Notes: generated by a model from the sequence alone, not told the origin. A stretch of 64,000 bases of DNA from Rhodoferax sp. (GCF_030653815.1 NZ_JAURYQ010000038.1:1-64000); one strand, 5' to 3'. Shown: positions 1 through 8,642, counted from the first letter of the stretch. Numbers and translations: made by a program.

Positions 1-1016
1 CCGATCATGGTCGGCACGTCGTGGCCCATGGCGTTCATGGTGTGGTGGCTCTTGTGGCAGTGCATGGCCCAGTCGCCTTCTTCGTCGGCGATCAGCTCGA
101 TCTGGCGCATTTGCCCCACCGCCACATCGGTGGTGACTTCGTACCAGCGTGTGCCGGGCGGGGTTGGTCCACCGTCGGTGCCGGTGACCAGAAACTCATG
201 ACCATGCAGGTGAATGGGGTGGTTGGTCATGGTGAGATTGCCCACCCGGATGCGCACGCGGTCGTTCAGACGCACGTTCAAGGTGTCGATGGCCGGGAAC
301 ACCCGGCTGTTCCAGCACCAGATGTTGAAGTCGGTCATGGTGTTGATCTTGGGTGTTTTGCTGCCGGGCTCGACGTCGAAGGCGTTGAGCAAAAAGCAGA
401 AATCCCGGTCCACGTCGCTGATGTGCGGGTGTTTGGCCTTGGGGTGGGTCACCCACATGCCCATCATGCCCATGGCCATTTGCACCATCTCATCGGCGTG
501 CGGGTGGTACATGAAGGTGCCGGGGCGACGCGCCTCGAACTCGTAGACAAAGGTCTTGCCCACAGGAATGGCGCGTTGGGTGAGTCCGCCGACGCCATCC
601 ATGCCGCATGGCAGGCGCTGGCCGTGCCAGTGGATGGTGGTGTGCTCTGGCAACTTGTTGGTGACAAAAATGCGCACGCGGTCGCCTTCAACCACTTCAA
701 TGGTCGGGCCCGGGCTTTGGCCGTTGTAGCCCCACATGTTGACCTTGAAACCCGGCGATACCTCGCGCACCACCGGCTCGGCCACCAGGTGAAATTCCTT
801 GACGCCGTTGTTCATGCGCCAGGGCAGGGTCCAGCCGTTGAGGGTGACCACCGGGTTGTAGGGCCGACCCGTGCTGGGAACCAACGGTGGCGCGGTGGCC
901 ACCGAGTTCTGGATCACCGGCTCGGGCAAGCCGGCCAGCGCCGAGCGCGCGACGGCCAGGCCCGCCACCGATGCGGCTGCACCGGCAAAAAATTGTCTGC
1001 GTGAGTTAAGTTGCAT
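1..1016 (-). CDS. Multicopper oxidase, Tat-exported (partial, C-terminus outside window)
   Basis: Periplasmic copper-dependent oxidase of the CopA/CueO type, likely oxidising Cu(I) or other small substrates. The gene reads off the left window edge, so about 338 residues are visible; the ORF track omits it because there is no stop. The N-terminus has a twin-arginine signal (SRRQFFAGAAAS, ending ALA). Copper-ligand motifs appear in order: HWHG (129-132), HPHAD (171-175), HPIHLHGH (266-273) and HCHKSHH (319-325), followed by a Met at 330 suited as type 1 axial ligand. It follows the TolC-like gene by 14 bp on the same strand. The small visible size suggests a two-domain or compact three-domain enzyme. 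Confidence 0.9.
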   Translation of the reverse strand, partial: MQLNSRRQFFAGAAASVAGLAVARSALAGLPEPVIQNSVATAPPLVPSTGRPYNPVVTLNGWTLPWRMNNGVKEFHLVAEPVVREVSPGFKVNMWGYNGQSPGPTIEVVEGDRVRIFVTNKLPEHTTIHWHGQRLPCGMDGVGGLTQRAIPVGKTFVYEFEARRPGTFMYHPHADEMVQMAMGMMGMWVTHPKAKHPHISDVDRDFCFLLNAFDVEPGSKTPKINTMTDFNIWCWNSRVFPAIDTLNVRLNDRVRIRVGNLTMTNHPIHLHGHEFLVTGTDGGPTPPGTRWYEVTTDVAVGQMRQIELIADEEGDWAMHCHKSHHTMNAMGHDVPTMI

Positions 1017-1030
1017 GTTGTTCGTTCCTG

Positions 1031-2134
1031 TTAATGCGCAGCGGGGGTAGCTGCCTCACCGCCACCGCCCAGTGCTACAAAACTGTCGGGTGCGCCGCCT
1101 TGCAGCACCCACTGCAGGTCGGCCTCGGCGATCCAGAAGTCACGCTGCGCAGCGATGGCATCGATCGCCGCCTGGGACTGGTTGCGCGATGCGTCCAGCA
1201 CATCCCACACGCTGCTGAGCATGCCGTTGTAGCGCAACACGGTTTCTTCGCTGATGAATTCTTGTGTCTTCTGCGCATCGCGTGTGCCCTTGGCCAGCGC
1301 GTGGCTGGCCTGGTAAGCCGCCAGCGCCAAGCTGAAGTTGGCCTGGTTGCGCAGGCCCTCGGCCTCCGGCAGTTGCGCCTGCACGGCCTGTGCCTTTTGT
1401 CGCCATACGTCAGGCAGGACAAGTTCCGGCGGCAGCTCTGGCAGGGCTTCGGGCAGCGTCACGTTGGTGACATTTCCAGTCAGGCCCAGTGTTCTGATCA
1501 AAGTGGCCTGGGCCTGCGTGGCGGCGTACTGCGCGCGCGCCAGGGCCATCTGCGCCGATGATTGCACCAGCTGCACCCGGGCTTGTTGCAACGCGCTCCA
1601 GTTGCCCACGTTCACCATGCGCTGTCCCAGTTCGCTTGCTGAGTCAGCAGCAAGCACGATGGCCTGGTGATGGGCCAGGGACTGACGTGCGGCAAGTGCC
1701 TGCAACCACGCTTTCCTGGCTTGCACCGCCACGTGCAAGACCTCGTCCATGTCGTCCACCTTGCGTTGCAGGACAGGGTCGATGTCGGTCCAGCGACCGG
1801 TTGCCACCCGTGCCTCATTGGCCGTGCCCAGGCGTGCCAACGGCCGTGCCAGATCGCGGTGGTTGCGCCAGGCCTGACGCGTGACATCCTCCACCGTCAA
1901 CAACTTGATCCCCTCTGCGACCGGCCCTTGCAGCGCCGGGGGCGGCACATTGGCTTGCTCCCATTTGAGTACGTCCGCATGGCCGCGTTTGAGCTGGCCC
2001 ACCGCCTCGTTGGCTCGTCGCCAGTCGGTCTCGGCGCCGGGGGCTGCCGTCTGTGCAGCCAGCGCCAACGGCACCGACACGAGGCCCAATGCCATGGCCG
2101 GCCACATGTTTTGTGGTTTAAATTTGAGAATCAC
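1031..2134 (-). CDS. TolC-family outer membrane protein (short)
   Basis: Outer-membrane efflux-type protein upstream of the multicopper oxidase, probably co-transcribed and involved in copper tolerance. The track starts at a TTG (2143), but an AAGGA Shine-Dalgarno touches that TTG and lies 9 nt before the GTG at 2134, which I prefer. It gives a signal peptide with two lysines followed by MWPAMALGLVSVPLALA. The rest is long, Ala/Gln-rich and helical, as in OMF proteins (LQQARVQLVQSSAQMALARAQ region). At 367 residues it is shorter than typical TolC homologues (about 420-480), so it may be a divergent member. No RND or MFP partner is seen in the window. Confidence 0.75.
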   Translation of the reverse strand: MILKFKPQNMWPAMALGLVSVPLALAAQTAAPGAETDWRRANEAVGQLKRGHADVLKWEQANVPPPALQGPVAEGIKLLTVEDVTRQAWRNHRDLARPLARLGTANEARVATGRWTDIDPVLQRKVDDMDEVLHVAVQARKAWLQALAARQSLAHHQAIVLAADSASELGQRMVNVGNWSALQQARVQLVQSSAQMALARAQYAATQAQATLIRTLGLTGNVTNVTLPEALPELPPELVLPDVWRQKAQAVQAQLPEAEGLRNQANFSLALAAYQASHALAKGTRDAQKTQEFISEETVLRYNGMLSSVWDVLDASRNQSQAAIDAIAAQRDFWIAEADLQWVLQGGAPDSFVALGGGGEAATPAAH

Positions 2135-2148
2135 TATTTCCAATCCTT

Positions 2149-2162
2149 TTGATATAGATCAA
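2149..2162. promoter_or_regulatory. Perfect FNR/Anr-type box
   Basis: TTGAT-ATAG-ATCAA matches the FNR/Anr consensus TTGAT-N4-ATCAA at all ten positions. Its centre is only 21 bp upstream of the TolC-like GTG start, too close for activation of that gene. It could repress it, or act on the divergent DUF411 gene. Function is inferred. Confidence 0.5.
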
Positions 2163-2210
2163 ACAAGTTTTATTTTGCTGGTGTTTCGGTATCAGCCCGA
2201 TGTCGCGCAA

Positions 2211-2226
2211 ATTACAAAAAAGTAAT
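2211..2226. promoter_or_regulatory. ATTAC-N6-GTAAT inverted repeat, candidate CusR/CopR box
   Basis: Perfect 5-bp arms ATTAC/GTAAT around AAAAAA, in the intergenic region between the TolC-like gene and the DUF411 gene. Heavy-metal response regulators of the CopR/CusR group bind similar A/T-rich repeats containing TTAC/GTAA. Its centre is about 84 bp from each start codon, so it could serve both divergent units. Confidence 0.5.
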
Positions 2227-2302
2227 GTCGCGGTCATGTCGAAGTCGACACCCCGGTCACACACTCCATCTACAGTTTCAACAACGACAAAGGAACCAGA
2301 AA

Positions 2303-2770
2303 ATGCATGCAAGCTCAATGACAGGCCGTCGCTTTTGGCTCATGGGGGCACTGATGTTGCCGCTGGCGGGCATGGCCGCCGCACCGAAAAGCATTCCCAT
2401 GGAAGTCTGGAAAGACCCCAGTTGTGGCTGCTGCAAGGACTGGATTGCGGCGATGGAGCAGGCCGGGTTTTCGGTGCGGGTGTCCGACATCGGCAACAAG
2501 GGTGTGCGTGCCCGGCTGGGCCTGCCGGCCTCACTGGGCTCGTGCCACACCGCCCGCGTGGGCGGCTACGTGGTTGAGGGCCATGTCCCGGCGCGCGAGA
2601 TCAAACGCCTGCTGCGTGACAAGCCCGACGCCCTGGGGCTGACCGTGCCCGGCATGAAGGTGGGCTCACCCGGCATGGATGGCCCGGCCTACCAGGGCCG
2701 CAAGGACCCGTATGACGTGTTGCTGGTGCGGCGCGACGGCAGCACTTCCGTTTATCAAAGCTATGCGTGA
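2303..2770 (+). CDS. DUF411 domain protein (copper-associated, exported)
   Basis: DUF411 proteins are small periplasmic proteins often found in metal-resistance clusters. The track starts at 2225, but the ATG at 2303 has AAAGGAA just upstream and begins MHASSMTGRRFWLMGALMLPLAGMAAA, a clear signal peptide. The mature part has the family's PSCGCCKDW motif (likely metal or redox cysteines), a further Cys in GSCHTA and the VEGHVPA stretch. It is 155 residues. It is divergent from the TolC-like/oxidase pair and precedes the CusRS-type system, so a copper role fits; the biochemical role of DUF411 is not settled. Confidence 0.85.
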   Translation: MHASSMTGRRFWLMGALMLPLAGMAAAPKSIPMEVWKDPSCGCCKDWIAAMEQAGFSVRVSDIGNKGVRARLGLPASLGSCHTARVGGYVVEGHVPAREIKRLLRDKPDALGLTVPGMKVGSPGMDGPAYQGRKDPYDVLLVRRDGSTSVYQSYA

Positions 2771-2856
2771 CGGGATTGCAAACCGCCCGGATGAAAATAC
2801 GAGTGACTGTTTGCGCCGCGGCGCGCATTGGGTATCTGACTGCGCTCATGTCCCCC

Positions 2857-2878
2857 GGTTCGGGCTGACGCCCGAACC
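2857..2878. terminator. Hairpin between DUF411 gene and cusR
   Basis: Perfect 8-bp stem GGTTCGGG/CCCGAACC with a CTGACG loop, 87 bp after the DUF411 stop. It is followed by TCCTCCTT rather than a real T-tract, so it may be a weak terminator or a structured spacer. Confidence 0.35.
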
Positions 2879-3009
2879 TCCTCCTTGACTTCGCTCCGCC
2901 AAACACCCAACACACGCTGCTCGGGTTGTGGTCGCCGCGTTGGTGCGTAAACCCGATTGCACCAATCAGGGCAGAATAGCCACAGCTTGATCCTGAAAGA
3001 AAAACCACC

Positions 3010-3696
3010 ATGAAAATCCTCATCGTCGAGGACGAAGTCAAAACCGGGGACTACCTGAAACAAGGCCTGACCGAGGCCGGCTTTACGGTGGACCTGGCGC
3101 GCGATGGTGTCGACGGGCTCCACCTTGCCTTGACCGAGCACCACGACATGGCCATTCTGGATGTGATGTTGCCCGGCATCGATGGTTGGGGCGTGCTGGC
3201 CGGCATTCGACGTTCCGGCAAAGACCTGCCCGTGATGTTTTTGACCGCCCGCGATGCGGTGGATGATCGCGTCAAGGGACTGGAGTTGGGCGCCGACGAC
3301 TATTTGCTCAAACCCTTTGCGTTTTCCGAGTTGCTGGCGCGCGTGCGCACGCTGTTGCGCCGTGGTGGCAAAGCCCCGACCGACCCCTTTTTGCGCGCGG
3401 CCAATCTGGAGCTGGACTTGATGCGTCGGCGTGTCAGCCGCGCGGGTCAACGCATTGACCTGACCGCCAAGGAATTTGCTCTGCTTGAGCTGCTGCTGCG
3501 GCGTCAGGGCGAGGTGCTGCCACGCTCGCTGATCGCCTCGCAGGTGTGGGACATGAATTTTGATTCCGACACCAATGTGATCGAGGTTGCCATGCGCCGC
3601 CTGCGTGCCAAGGTGGACGACGACTTTAGCCCGAAACTGATCCGCACGGTGCGCGGCATGGGTTATGTGCTGGAAGACCCCACTTGCGCGCCCTGA
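3010..3696 (+). CDS. cusR: Heavy-metal response regulator, OmpR family (CusR/CopR type)
   Basis: DNA-binding response regulator that probably activates the copper genes to the left. The receiver domain occupies about residues 1-115, with the acidic pair in VEDE, the phospho-acceptor Asp in [12 protein letters not shown] and the Lys in LLKPF. A winged-helix C-domain follows ([51 protein letters not shown]), typical of CusR/CopR. 228 residues is standard. The ATG follows AAGAAAAACCACC. The 3' end overlaps the kinase gene, as usual for this pair. cusR versus copR cannot be decided from sequence. Confidence 0.88.
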   Translation: MKILIVEDEVKTGDYLKQGLTEAGFTVDLARDGVDGLHLALTEHHDMAILDVMLPGIDGWGVLAGIRRSGKDLPVMFLTARDAVDDRVKGLELGADDYLLKPFAFSELLARVRTLLRRGGKAPTDPFLRAANLELDLMRRRVSRAGQRIDLTAKEFALLELLLRRQGEVLPRSLIASQVWDMNFDSDTNVIEVAMRRLRAKVDDDFSPKLIRTVRGMGYVLEDPTCAP

Positions 3697-5120
3697 ACCG
3701 AATTTCGCTGACGCAGCGCCTGACGCTGATGTTCGTTCTGGCGGCCTCCAGTGTGCTGCTGGGGCTGGGTTTTGTCGTTGCCGCGTCGGTGGAGCAGCAC
3801 TTTGAAGACCTTGACATGGAGGTGCTTTCGGGCAAGATGGAACTCACCCGCCAGGCTTTGCTGCGCGTGCATTCCCAGCAAGGCCTGACCGAATTCACCC
3901 ACCAGCTGGCCTATTCCCTGGTGGGCCACCACGGCATGGAAGTGATGGTGATCGACGCCGATGAAGCGGTGATTTTTGCCACCGGTCACGCCGGTTTTGA
4001 TCCTGCGCTGGTGATCCGGCAAGCCACTCAGGCGTCAAATCAACCGGCGCTGTGGCAGCTCGACGCACAGACTTACCGCGGCCTGGCCGCCCGATTCCCC
4101 ACGGCGATCGCGGATGCCGCCGGGCAGCCGCTGCGGGTCTATGTGGCGGTAGCCGCCGACATTGGCCACCACCAGGCCTACATGCAGTCTTTTTTGCAAA
4201 CCCTGTGGCTGTTTGTGGCCGGCGCGGCCTTGCTGACCGGCATGCTGGGTTGGGTGGCGGTGCACCGGGGTTTGGCGCCCCTGCGCGCCATGCGCCGGCA
4301 AGCACAGGGCGTGACCGCGCAGCAGCTCAGCCAGCGTCTGCCGGTGAACACCATCCCGCGCGAGCTGGCCGAACTGGCGCAGTCGCTCAACGAGATGCTG
4401 GCGCGCCTGGAAGAAGCTTTTCAACGGCTCACCGAGTTTTCGTCGGACATTGCCCACGAGTTGCGCACGCCGGTGAGCAACCTGTTGACGCAAACCCAGG
4501 TGACCTTGTCGCGCGCCCGCGGCGCCGACGACTACCGGCAGATTCTGGAGTCGAACGCGGAGGAATTCGAGCGCATGGCACGCATGATTTCAGACATGCT
4601 GCTGCTGGCCAAGTCAGACCACGGCCTGGCGTTGTTGCAGCGGCAAGAACTGTCACTGGCCGATGAAGTGCGCGCCCTGTTTGATTATTTTGACGCGTTG
4701 GCCGAGGAAAAAAATGTGACGCTGCGCCTTCTGGGGGACGGCACGGTCAGTGCCGACCGCCTGATGCTGCGCCGGGCGCTGGGCAACCTGCTGTCCAACG
4801 CGCTGCGCCACGCCGACCCCGCGAGCACCGTGACGGTGCGCGTGCAGATGCTGGAGCGGGGCGTGGAAATCAGCGTGGCCAATCAGGGCGAACCCATAGC
4901 GCCCGAACATTTGCTGCGCGTCTTTGACCGTTTTTTCCGGGTCGACCCGGCGCGTCAGCGCAGCTCCGAGGGCACCGGCCTGGGCTTGGCGATTACCCAG
5001 TCGATTGTGCAAGCGCATGGCGGCAGGATTTCGGCGGCATCGAATGAGGGGGTCACCACGTTCACGATGTCCTTGCCTGATCAGTTGGGGTCAGAGCACG
5101 TCGCTGCGCGAGTGGTCTGA
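3684..5120 (+). CDS. cusS: Heavy-metal sensor histidine kinase (CusS/CopS type)
   Basis: Inner-membrane kinase partner of CusR. A TTG start at 3684 overlaps the cusR stop, with GGAAGA upstream. TM1 lies near residues 13-33, a periplasmic sensor region follows, and TM2 is near 168-190 ([20 protein letters not shown]). A HAMP segment ([16 protein letters not shown]) precedes the H-box [17 protein letters not shown]; the N-box ([12 protein letters not shown]) and G-boxes ([19 protein letters not shown]) are intact. The last dozen residues and the stop lie inside a 44-bp repeat, so the natural C-terminus was probably replaced by repeat-encoded sequence beyond the catalytic domain. Confidence 0.88.
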   Translation: MRALNRISLTQRLTLMFVLAASSVLLGLGFVVAASVEQHFEDLDMEVLSGKMELTRQALLRVHSQQGLTEFTHQLAYSLVGHHGMEVMVIDADEAVIFATGHAGFDPALVIRQATQASNQPALWQLDAQTYRGLAARFPTAIADAAGQPLRVYVAVAADIGHHQAYMQSFLQTLWLFVAGAALLTGMLGWVAVHRGLAPLRAMRRQAQGVTAQQLSQRLPVNTIPRELAELAQSLNEMLARLEEAFQRLTEFSSDIAHELRTPVSNLLTQTQVTLSRARGADDYRQILESNAEEFERMARMISDMLLLAKSDHGLALLQRQELSLADEVRALFDYFDALAEEKNVTLRLLGDGTVSADRLMLRRALGNLLSNALRHADPASTVTVRVQMLERGVEISVANQGEPIAPEHLLRVFDRFFRVDPARQRSSEGTGLGLAITQSIVQAHGGRISAASNEGVTTFTMSLPDQLGSEHVAARVV

Positions 5121-5183
5121 CCCGCAAAGTATCAGTCTTGTTGGGGTCCGCGCACGTCGCCTCGCGAGTGGTCTGACCCGTAA
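5084..5183. repeat. Two direct copies of a 44-bp palindromic repeat
   Basis: Copies at 5084-5127 and 5140-5183 (period 56 bp) share the frame GTTGGGGTC...GCACGTCGC...CGCGAGTGGTCTGACCCG. Copy 1 can fold through GGGTCAGA (5088-5095) and TCTGACCC (5116-5123). Copy 1 spans the cusS stop codon. The core CACGTCGCTGCGCG recurs in the repeats near 61640. Confidence 0.7.
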
Positions 5184-5187
5184 GTTT

Positions 5188-5355
5188 TCAGAGTATCCGG
5201 TGATAGGCCTTCAACACCAGCGAGGTCAGGCGCAGTGGGGCATGACGCAGCGGCCCGGGCAGCCACTGCGGCGCATTCAATGAGAAACGCGTTGCCCAGC
5301 GCGTCACCGGGCGCAGCCATTGCGTGGACTGGACAAAACGTTGCTGTTGGTTCAT
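5188..5355 (-). CDS. Small hypothetical protein, 55 aa
   Basis: Below the track length cut-off. ATG at 5355 is preceded by AAAGG at 9-nt spacing. The product starts MNQQQRFVQSTQWLRPVTRW and ends SLVLKAYHRIL; it is basic and Trp/Leu/Arg-rich with no obvious signal or full membrane span. The gap it sits in holds no other reading frame with a ribosome site, and its stop falls just after the palindromic repeats. I do not recognise the family. It could be a small conserved protein or chance coding. Confidence 0.4.
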   Translation of the reverse strand: MNQQQRFVQSTQWLRPVTRWATRFSLNAPQWLPGPLRHAPLRLTSLVLKAYHRIL

Positions 5356-5519
5356 GGCGGGAAACCTTTGATGGCGTGAAAAGATGCTGCATTGTTGTGC
5401 TTTAACGAAAACCTTGCTGGCTGTTCAGGAAGTTCGGACCATGGCCGCAATGTCAGTCAAGCTGCAAGGCTTCCGCTGTTGTGCCCTAATCCGGCATCGT
5501 TGCCCTGTGAACCTTCGCC

Positions 5520-6845
5520 TTGAAAACACCCCCTGACGCTCTCAGCTCGCCCGTGCCCAGCAGCCGTCTGGGCCGACTGGCGCGCCTCGGGCAAATGGCC
5601 ACGGGGGTGGCTGGCAACATGTTGCTGGCAGGTGCACGCCAATTGGCCCAGGGTAAACGGCCCAATCTGAGCGATTTGCTGCTGACCCCTGCCAATGTCA
5701 GCCGGGTGACGCAGCAACTGGCGCAAATGCGTGGTGCGGCGATGAAGCTGGGGCAGTTGGTCTCGATGGATGCCGGCGACCTGCTGCCGCCCGAATTGGC
5801 CGCCATTCTGGGGCGTTTGCGCTCCGACGCCCAGCCCATGCCGCAGCGCCAGGTGCAGGCGGTGCTCAGCGCCGCTTGGGGAGCAGGCTGGCAACAGCGT
5901 TTTGAGCCGTTCTCGTTCACCCCGATTGCCGCCGCGTCGATTGGCCAGGTGCATCGCGCCAGGACACTGGACGGGCGCGACCTGGCCATCAAGATCCAGT
6001 ACCCCGGCGTGCGCCGCAGCATCAGCAGCGACGTCAACAATGTGGCGTCGCTGCTGCGCCTGTCGGGCCTGATTCCCAAGACGCTGGACATGGCGCCGCT
6101 GCTGTCTGAGGCCAAGCGCCAACTGCGCGAAGAAGCCGACTACCTGGCCGAGGGTGCCCACCTGCAGCGCTTTTCCGAGCTTCTGGCCGATGCACCGGAA
6201 TTTGTGGTGCCCGCTCATCACGCCGACCTGAGCACCCGAAACGTGCTGGCCATGTCTTTTGTTGGCGGTGTGCCGGTGGAGTCGATGGTGGATGCATCCC
6301 AGGCCGAGCGCGACCGCATCGTCAGCCTGCTGGTAGGCTTGCTGTTTCGGGAATTGTTCGAGTTCGGTTTGATGCAGACCGACCCCAACTTTGCCAACTA
6401 CCGCTATGACCGGGCGACCCGACAGCTGATCCTGCTCGACTTTGGCGCCACGCGCAGTTTTGCTCCTGGCTTTGGTCAAGGCTATCGCGCGTTGATGACG
6501 GCTGCCATGGCAGGCGACCGTGCCGCCATGCGGCGGGCGCTGCTGGCGATTGGTTATTTCTCCGGGCAGACGCAGCCCAAGCACCAGGAGGCCGTGTTGT
6601 CCTTGTGTGAAATGGCGCTGACGCCGTTGCGCCATCAGGGTCACTTCGACTTTGCCAATTCTGATTTGGTGCCGCGCCTGCGCGAAGCCGGCATGGCCCT
6701 GGGTCTGGAGCGCGACTTCTGGCACATTCCTCCCATCGACACGCTTTTTTTGCACCGCAAGCTTGGCGGTCTGTACCTGCTGGCGGCCCGCCTCAAGGCG
6801 CGCGTGAACGTGCAGCAACTGGTGCGTGCCTACCAGGCCACCTGA
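5520..6845 (+). CDS. ABC1/COQ8-type atypical kinase (UbiB superfamily)
   Basis: Atypical protein-kinase-like ATPase of the ABC1/UbiB/COQ8 superfamily, linked in bacteria and mitochondria to ubiquinone synthesis. The family motif KLGQ (about 76-79) sits in AAMKLGQL, AAAS replaces the usual P-loop (about 137-140), the ATP-binding Lys is in LAIKIQYPGV, the catalytic segment is QTDPNFANY and the metal-binding motif DFGATR. The QTDPN form resembles mitochondrial COQ8/ADCK3 more than the HxDxHxGN of classical UbiB, so I give no ubiB symbol. No TM anchor is apparent at the C-terminus. The TTG start has an in-frame stop just upstream and no strong ribosome site; a GTG at 5553 is an alternative. Confidence 0.82.
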   Translation: MKTPPDALSSPVPSSRLGRLARLGQMATGVAGNMLLAGARQLAQGKRPNLSDLLLTPANVSRVTQQLAQMRGAAMKLGQLVSMDAGDLLPPELAAILGRLRSDAQPMPQRQVQAVLSAAWGAGWQQRFEPFSFTPIAAASIGQVHRARTLDGRDLAIKIQYPGVRRSISSDVNNVASLLRLSGLIPKTLDMAPLLSEAKRQLREEADYLAEGAHLQRFSELLADAPEFVVPAHHADLSTRNVLAMSFVGGVPVESMVDASQAERDRIVSLLVGLLFRELFEFGLMQTDPNFANYRYDRATRQLILLDFGATRSFAPGFGQGYRALMTAAMAGDRAAMRRALLAIGYFSGQTQPKHQEAVLSLCEMALTPLRHQGHFDFANSDLVPRLREAGMALGLERDFWHIPPIDTLFLHRKLGGLYLLAARLKARVNVQQLVRAYQAT

Positions 6846-6956
6846 GGTCGGTGCCGGGCTCGACTTGTCGGCCATTCAATCTGTTACAGAACTTGCATTT
6901 TCAGTGGCGACTTGGCGCACCCAAACGCCTAGCATGAGGGTTTTAAAAGGAACCCC

Positions 6957-7499
6957 ATGGCCATGTCACCGAATTTCTTCAATAAACGTGAAACCGAATC
7001 TGCCACCGCGCGGCATGTGGTGCCTCTGCCGGCGCAAGGCACGACTTACGGTGCCCCCGTTGCTGCGGCAACCCCGCCCGTGGCGAGTTCTGCGGTCGTG
7101 GCTGCCAACAATGCCAGCGCAGCCGCGCCGGCGGGCGGCAGCAAGCTCATCGTGGGTCCCAACATCAAGCTCAAGGGCGTGGAGATCACCGACTGTGACA
7201 CGCTGGTGGTTGAGGGCTTGGTCGAAGCCACGATGGATTCGCGGGTCATGGAAATTGCCGAACAAGGGGCTTTCAAGGGCTCTGCGGAAATTGACGTGGC
7301 CGAGATCTACGGCCAGTTTGACGGCAATTTGACGGTGCGCCAGAAACTCGTGATCTATGCCACGGGCAAGGTCACCGGCAAGATCCGTTACGGCAAACTG
7401 GTCATTGAAGAAGGCGGACAAATTTCTGGCGATATCCAGTTTGGTGCCGCCCACAGTCCGCGCGCGGACAAGCCCGCCTTGGCCGTGGCCAGCCGGTAA
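6957..7499 (+). CDS. Bactofilin (polymer-forming cytoskeletal protein)
   Basis: Bactofilins self-assemble without nucleotide into filaments used in cell shape, polarity or envelope organisation. A disordered Ala/Pro/Val-rich N-terminus (about 1-60) precedes the beta-helical core from SKLIVGPNIKLKGVEI to GGQISGDIQFG, with the repeating short strand pattern (VVEGLVEA, MEIAEQGAFKGSAE, AEIYGQFDGNLTV, LVIYATGKVTGKIRYGKLVIEEGG) typical of the family. AAAAGGAACCCC precedes the ATG; a second ATG two codons later is possible. 180 residues is normal. It stands alone, so its exact process cannot be named. Confidence 0.9.
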   Translation: MAMSPNFFNKRETESATARHVVPLPAQGTTYGAPVAAATPPVASSAVVAANNASAAAPAGGSKLIVGPNIKLKGVEITDCDTLVVEGLVEATMDSRVMEIAEQGAFKGSAEIDVAEIYGQFDGNLTVRQKLVIYATGKVTGKIRYGKLVIEEGGQISGDIQFGAAHSPRADKPALAVASR

Positions 7500-7518
7500 A
7501 AATCGGAGCGTCAGAGTG

Positions 7519-8184
7519 CTACAGGGCGGGGCTGGTGGTCGCGGCAATCTGGCGCAGCGCCTGCTCAAAGACTGCCGCCGGCTGGCCGCCTGAAATCAGA
7601 TGGCGGTCGTTGATGATGACGGCGGGCACCGAATGGATGCCCAGTCCCGTGTAAAACGCTTCGGCCGCGCGCACCTCGGCAGCAAATTCGTCGCTGGCCA
7701 GAATCTGGCTGGCGCGCGCCACATCCAGACCCACTTGCGCCACCGCATCCAGCAACACCTCGGCTGATTCCATGGCCTGGCTGTGGCTGTGGCAGGCCAC
7801 CAGCAGGGCTTTCTTCAGGGCCAGTTGCCGCTCGGACGATGCCAGCCCGACCCAGTGCAGCAGGCGGTGCGCGGCAAAGGTGTTGTAGACGCGACCGCGC
7901 CCCGACGGGTTGAAGACAAAACCGACACCGGCGCCGCGCTGGCGGATGGTGTCGCGGATTTGCGCCTGCTCCTGTGCGGTGGAGCCATATTTTTGCGTCA
8001 GGTGTTCGGTGATGTCCTGGCCGCCGGCCGGCATCTGCGGGTTGAGCTCAAAGGGCTGGACGTGCAACTGCACCGCCACGTCGCCCTGCACGTGGGTGAT
8101 GGCCTGCTCCAGCGCGGCCAGACCAATGGCGCACCACGGGCAGGAGATGTCGGAGACAAAATCAATTTTGAGAGAAGCGGTCAT
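7519..8184 (-). CDS. DsbA-family thiol oxidoreductase, FrnE-like
   Basis: Thioredoxin-fold protein of the DsbA/FrnE group. CPWC lies near the N-terminus (DFVSDISCPWCAIG) and the cis-Pro segment is HSVPAVIIND. There is no signal peptide, so it is probably cytoplasmic, unlike true DsbA. The C-terminus GGQPAAVFEQALRQ is characteristic of the COG2761 group, in which some members handle disulfides or cadmium stress. At 221 residues it matches the family. It is convergent with the bactofilin gene and shares no operon with the signalling genes. Substrate unknown. Confidence 0.88.
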   Translation of the reverse strand: MTASLKIDFVSDISCPWCAIGLAALEQAITHVQGDVAVQLHVQPFELNPQMPAGGQDITEHLTQKYGSTAQEQAQIRDTIRQRGAGVGFVFNPSGRGRVYNTFAAHRLLHWVGLASSERQLALKKALLVACHSHSQAMESAEVLLDAVAQVGLDVARASQILASDEFAAEVRAAEAFYTGLGIHSVPAVIINDRHLISGGQPAAVFEQALRQIAATTSPAL

Positions 8185-8246
8185 GTGTCGGTTCAGGCTG
8201 AAGATGCCAGATTGTCCGGCAAGCCTGATAACCGTGTGTGGCGGGC

Positions 8247-8642
8247 TTATTTGACGGGTGTGACGGTCACGCCCTGGCGCAGGATGCCACCGGTGGCCGC
8301 GCTGCCTTCGGTGCTGCCCTCGGCGCCCATGCGCGCTTCACAGGCCAGCCGGTCCTCGCCTTCATGCACTTGGCAGCGACGCAGCGCATTCTGTTGGTAC
8401 TGCCCCGGTGCATCGTTCAGCTGGCCGCGTCGGGCCTCCGCCAAGGCGTTGCCGGCCTCGCGGCGGCAGGTGGCGAGGTCCTGATGGCTTTGGCCGCTGT
8501 TGCAAGCGGTCATGTCCTGGCGATACCGTGCCTGGGCCTCGGTGGCTGCCGTTGGCGGCGCAGCCAGTGCCGCAGCGGAGCACAAAAGGCTGACCGCCGC
8601 AATGGCGGTAAGAGAACGAAATGGGAGAAGGAAAACGGTCAT
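8247..8642 (-). CDS. Exported hypothetical protein
   Basis: 131 residues with a clear Sec signal (MTVFLLPFRSLTAIAAVSLLCSAAALA, cleavage near AA-PP). The mature part has four cysteines (MTACNSG, LATCRREA, LRRCQVH, LACEARM) that could form two disulfides in the periplasm, and the CRREAGNALAEARRG stretch seen in small uncharacterised betaproteobacterial exported proteins. The tail GILRQGVTVTPVK is Val/Thr-rich. It lies between the DsbA-family gene and the signalling cluster on the same strand. No function can be assigned. Confidence 0.7.
   Translation of the reverse strand: MTVFLLPFRSLTAIAAVSLLCSAAALAAPPTAATEAQARYRQDMTACNSGQSHQDLATCRREAGNALAEARRGQLNDAPGQYQQNALRRCQVHEGEDRLACEARMGAEGSTEGSAATGGILRQGVTVTPVK

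Noticed and set aside
21-1004. 327-aa plus-strand ORF over the multicopper oxidase
   Set aside because: Antisense to a gene with signal peptide and all copper motifs; composition (His/Val/Gly-rich) is typical of a shadow frame.
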